Shown piece by piece: positions 41,411 to 44,168 of a stretch of DNA of 44,168 nt (position 1 is the stretch's first letter; each line of letters starts with the position of its first letter). Under the pieces are notes generated by a model. That model did not search any database, had not been told where the DNA came from, and saw nothing but the letters and a program-made list of their open reading frames with translations. Source of the stretch: Opitutales bacterium (lineage in GTDB: Bacteria > Verrucomicrobiota > Verrucomicrobiia > Opitutales > UBA9783); the NCBI GenBank assembly GCA_017958565.1, contig JAGDCJ010000053.1, positions 1-44,168 on the forward strand. Direction: 5' to 3'. A program made the translations under genes and the position numbers.

Positions 41411-43017
41411 TACGGCTGGTTTTTATAAAATACAAAAAAGGAATCTTCTGTCAACGGAACAAGCGAAGGCATTCCCATCTCCTGCTCGAATCTTGACCGA
41501 TCGGGTTGTTTGACGACGGCGTAACAGATAGCAGGTTGTTTCCATCGTTCTTGAAAGTTTTGGAGCGATAAGTAGTTTTTACAACCGTATCGGAGCCAAG
41601 CAAAGCGATGTTCCTCCTCAATGTAATGGATGCTACCGACGGTTTGATTGAGATAAAACGGGAAGTCGCTAAAATACCCGTAGGCGCAAAAAACATCTTG
41701 CGGTTTTGTGTTTTGCTGCTGGATCGCTTCGCAAATCGTTTTTCCGACCCACCGTTGAAAAAAAGGCATAAAGCATGGCAGTAGGGCCTCGATCAAGAGG
41801 AAGGTGGTCCATAAGGTATGAAAGGCAGATCGTGCGTGATGCTTGGCTTGTAGAAACCCGATGCATCCACCGAGGAACAAAAGGATTTGCAGGGTTGTTA
41901 AAAGAGAGGAAGGGACCGGTAGGATTGCGCGTTTGTGGAGAATGGGAAGAGCTAAGCTGGCGGCCGCTAGAAACGTCAAAGACCACAGAGAGCATTCCGG
42001 TGAAAGCTTCGATTGATCGAGCTGATTCCAACTGTAAGCGAAAAAAAGGGCAGCACCTGGAATTGCTGGTAAAATGTAAGGAATCAGTTGCGAATGCGAA
42101 AAGCTGAAAAACAGCAAGGTGCCGATGGCCCAACAGAAAGAAAATAAAAGGATCGCTCGTTCTTTTCCCATCGAATGTTTCCAAATATTGCGAAGGAAAC
42201 GAGGCAAAAAAAAGGTCCACGGTAGGCATCCCAATAAAAAGGCGGTGGGCAAAAAATACCATACTTGGTTCCGATTGTGGTCGTTCGTGAGGTACCGCTC
42301 AAAGTGTTCGTGCCAAAAGTAGAATTCCGCAAAACAGGAGTAGCGATGTTGTACGGCTATGTGCCATGGCGCAGCGATGAGGAAAAACAACAGCCATCCT
42401 TTTACCAGGGGAGTTTTGAACAGTTGGAGAAAGGATCGGGTCATGAGCAACCAAGGGATTCCAATGAGGGCTGGTAGTACAATTCCAATCAATCCTTTGG
42501 TCAAAACCGCGAGGGCCATAAAAATATAGGCGCGGTAAAAATCCTTTCGTGCGGATTGGGGATTTTCTTCCAAAAATCCACTAGCAAAGGATAACAAGGT
42601 TGCAGTTACGAACAGCGTTAGAAAGTTGTCCAATGTAAGAATTTGGCTGAGCCCAAACGGGAGAGCGGCGGTCCCGTACATGAGGGCTGCCCAAAATCCG
42701 ACGGTAGGCGATAAAAATCGTTTACAAAAAAGGTATAAGCAGAGGCATGTAAGGATCGAAGCGGCTGCGTTGAAACATCGAGCTCCGAAAAGGGTATGGC
42801 CAAAGATTTTTTGCCCGAGCGCGATGAGCCAATACCCCAAAGGCGGTTTTTCGAAATAAACCAGCCCATTCAAGTGCGGGACGATCCATTCGCCGGTTCG
42901 AAGCATTTCCGACCCAATGGTGGCATAACGCCCTTCATCGGGATGCGCTAAGGGCCTTGTTCCAATGTGGAGAAAGCATAGAAGGATGAGCCCACCCAAT
43001 AACCAGAAATTTTTCAC
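41410..43017 (-). CDS. ArnT-like membrane glycosyltransferase (GT83/PMT superfamily)
   Basis: 535 residues with about twelve hydrophobic helices. The first periplasmic loop has HPDEGRYATIGSEMLRTGEW and YFEKPPLGYWL, matching ArnT, which moves aminoarabinose from undecaprenyl phosphate to lipid A. The acidic pair is intact. With the coupled ArnC-like enzyme it forms a two-gene module for decorating lipid A or another envelope glycan. Synthesis genes for aminoarabinose are not in the window, so the sugar is unknown. Confidence 0.85.
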   Translation of the reverse strand: MKNFWLLGGLILLCFLHIGTRPLAHPDEGRYATIGSEMLRTGEWIVPHLNGLVYFEKPPLGYWLIALGQKIFGHTLFGARCFNAAASILTCLCLYLFCKRFLSPTVGFWAALMYGTAALPFGLSQILTLDNFLTLFVTATLLSFASGFLEENPQSARKDFYRAYIFMALAVLTKGLIGIVLPALIGIPWLLMTRSFLQLFKTPLVKGWLLFFLIAAPWHIAVQHRYSCFAEFYFWHEHFERYLTNDHNRNQVWYFLPTAFLLGCLPWTFFLPRFLRNIWKHSMGKERAILLFSFCWAIGTLLFFSFSHSQLIPYILPAIPGAALFFAYSWNQLDQSKLSPECSLWSLTFLAAASLALPILHKRAILPVPSSLLTTLQILLFLGGCIGFLQAKHHARSAFHTLWTTFLLIEALLPCFMPFFQRWVGKTICEAIQQQNTKPQDVFCAYGYFSDFPFYLNQTVGSIHYIEEEHRFAWLRYGCKNYLSLQNFQERWKQPAICYAVVKQPDRSRFEQEMGMPSLVPLTEDSFFVFYKNQP

Positions 43018-43026
43018 GAACGTTGT

Positions 43027-43788
43027 TTACAATGCTAGCGGGTCCATGATGTGCAAGGCAAAACCTTTCGTTTGCGCTAATGGTTGAAAAAGCGCTTGAA
43101 GAATTTCTGCCGAATTGCATTCGGCGCTGACATGTGCAAGGTAAATTTCTTTCCAAGCATGTTGCGAATGTTGCAGAAAAGAAAAAACATCTGCGTTCGA
43201 CAAATGCCCTTGCGCGATGCGCTCTTTTAAAGAGGTCGGCCGGGTTGGATGCTTCCAGAGCAACGTTTCATCGTGGTTCGATTCGATTACCAGCGTGTCG
43301 GCTTGTGCGAGTGCTTGCGCAACCGTTTCGTTGATATGCCCGATATCGGTTGCCCATGCCAGGCTTTCATTCCCCGATCGGAATAAAAACCCAACCGGTT
43401 CGGCAGCATCGTGAGGAAGTGGGAAGGGTTGTACGGAGAGGGAATCAATGAAAAACGGTTCGCCGGTCGTAAATACGGACCATGGCCATGGAGTGGCTTT
43501 CAAAGACGAAGGATAGCGTGTTTCGATTGCTTGCGCCGTGTTGGAATTGGCGTAAAAATGAACGGCCGGAAGTTGGCGTAAGGCTTTGAGGCCGATTGCG
43601 TGGTCTTGGTGTTCATGGGTGATGAAGATGCCGGAAAGATCCGAGAGAGCGATCCCGTACGCTTGCAAGCGCGCTTGAATTTGTTTTTTCGAAAAACCGG
43701 CGTCGATCAAGAAACACGCATGGTCGGTTTGCAATAAACCACAGTTACCTTTGCTGCTGCTTCCCAAAATTTTTATCGAAAGTCCCAT
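43027..43788 (-). CDS. Metallo-beta-lactamase-fold hydrolase, WalJ/YycJ-like
   Basis: 253-residue cytosolic hydrolase. It starts with the typical ILGSSSKGNCGLLQT; zinc ligands are THEHQDHAIG (58-63), PLPHDA, the Asp of WATDIGH, and LAHVS near the end. ESNHDETL and GHLSN are also characteristic of the YycJ/WalJ group, thought to be DNA 5'-3' exonucleases or phosphodiesterases. Ten bases separate it from the ArnT-like gene. Confidence 0.9.
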   Translation of the reverse strand: MGLSIKILGSSSKGNCGLLQTDHACFLIDAGFSKKQIQARLQAYGIALSDLSGIFITHEHQDHAIGLKALRQLPAVHFYANSNTAQAIETRYPSSLKATPWPWSVFTTGEPFFIDSLSVQPFPLPHDAAEPVGFLFRSGNESLAWATDIGHINETVAQALAQADTLVIESNHDETLLWKHPTRPTSLKERIAQGHLSNADVFSFLQHSQHAWKEIYLAHVSAECNSAEILQALFQPLAQTKGFALHIMDPLAL

Positions 43789-43921
43789 TTAAAAAAACGT
43801 ACCAATCCTACCGGATCATTTGTACCGATGTATCTCTACGATTCTCATAAATTTTTTTGTGCGAAGGAAGAATTTTTTGTTTCTTGAAGCAGTTGGGAGA
43901 ATCATTCGAACTCCAAAGGCG

Positions 43922-44168
43922 TTATCGCAGCAGAAGTACGGCGATATGAAGGCAGAGACAAGTTGCACCCGCAGCGGCGACATCATCCATAACAACTCCC
44001 TTTCCGCCAGGGATTTTTTGCAGTTGTGCAATCCCGAACGGTTTTACGATGTCAAAAAGACGAAAGAGGAGAAACCCTCCGATCATAAACCACCAGACGG
44101 GATATCGTTGCATGTACGGTTGCATACCAAAAAAGCAAATGGGCATAGCAGCCATTTCATCGATAATG
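43922..44168 (-). CDS. pgpA: Phosphatidylglycerophosphatase A, C-terminal part, cut by the window edge
   Basis: The frame is open to the right edge and reads IIDEMAAM before the first in-window ATG, matching the conserved IxxDE segment of PgpA. The rest has a membrane helix (YPVWWFMIGGFLLFRLFDI), the signature FDIVKPFGIAQLQKIPGGKG, VMDDVAAA and a final hydrophobic helix. The enzyme dephosphorylates the product of PgsA to phosphatidylglycerol. The N-terminal half lies outside the window. Confidence 0.9.
   Translation of the reverse strand, partial: IIDEMAAMPICFFGMQPYMQRYPVWWFMIGGFLLFRLFDIVKPFGIAQLQKIPGGKGVVMDDVAAAGATCLCLHIAVLLLR

Noticed and set aside
41669-42262. 197-residue minus-strand frame inside the ArnT-like gene
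   Set aside because: Different frame of the same strand; the ArnT frame carries the conserved motifs and membrane helices.
43816-44031. 71-residue minus-strand frame overlapping pgpA
   Set aside because: It overlaps the clear PgpA C-terminus in another frame and has no family features.

Overview
The window looks like a chromosomal segment of a Gram-negative, host-associated bacterium of the PVC group. Verrucomicrobiota (Opitutia-like) is my best guess, with Chlamydiota second. This is inference from gene content: a single-chain SecDF, a DhnA/FbaB-type class I aldolase, a chlamydia-like 2-Cys peroxiredoxin, an McsA-like zinc protein, a membrane-anchored SurA/PpiD-like protein beginning with a motif I associate with Opitutia, and a type III secretion gatekeeper cluster. 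Base composition is moderately AT-rich. Genes are tightly packed, with many ATGA or TAATG overlaps.

Layout. 1-5.9 kb: end of an unknown gene, a peroxiredoxin, a secreted cysteine-rich repeat protein on the minus strand, a UvrD/RecB-like helicase, a FliO-like membrane protein and fructose-bisphosphate aldolase. 5.9-8 kb: a small accessory islet with tRNA-Arg and tRNA-Met enclosed by a 14-bp inverted repeat, followed by a stand-alone AAA_13-type ATPase. 8-13.6 kb (minus): an envelope operon rseP - WPxF-repeat protein - mlaE - mlaF - mlaD. 13.7-17.4 kb (plus): a DJ-1/M42-peptidase fusion, a SurA/PpiD-like protein and a YacP-like NYN RNase. 17.5-18.35 kb (minus): rplU-rpmA and tRNA-Glu. 18.5-24.7 kb (plus): an AlaRS lacking its C-terminal domain, an OleC-like AMP ligase, a SctW-TyeA-chaperone trio of a type III secretion system, and a pseudopilin.

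24.7-34.9 kb (minus): a long same-strand run pgsA - small ORF - dapA-like - ruvA - yajC - secDF - recJ - trxB (frameshifted in a T9 tract) - mcsA-like - RelE-like - pssA - yraN. 35-36.4 kb: tatD (+), tRNA-Tyr (-), ybeY (+). 36.6-37 kb: RNase P RNA (-). 37-40.3 kb (minus): rpmH-rnpA-yidD-yidC-yebC, the conserved ribosome/RNase P/insertase block. 40.4-44.2 kb (minus): pgpA (partial), a WalJ-like metallo-beta-lactamase, and an ArnT-like/ArnC-like pair for envelope glycan modification.

Most of the window is housekeeping: translation, protein export, envelope biogenesis and phospholipid synthesis. The unusual parts are the cysteine-rich repeat protein with a broken or non-canonical start, the ATPase beside the tRNA pair, the DJ-1/M42 fusion with an internal ribosome site, the shortened AlaRS, the yopN-tyeA-sycN-like trio, the trxB homopolymer frameshift, a DapA with altered active-site motifs, and several hairpins that cover ribosome-binding sites. 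No CRISPR array, transposase or prophage was seen.
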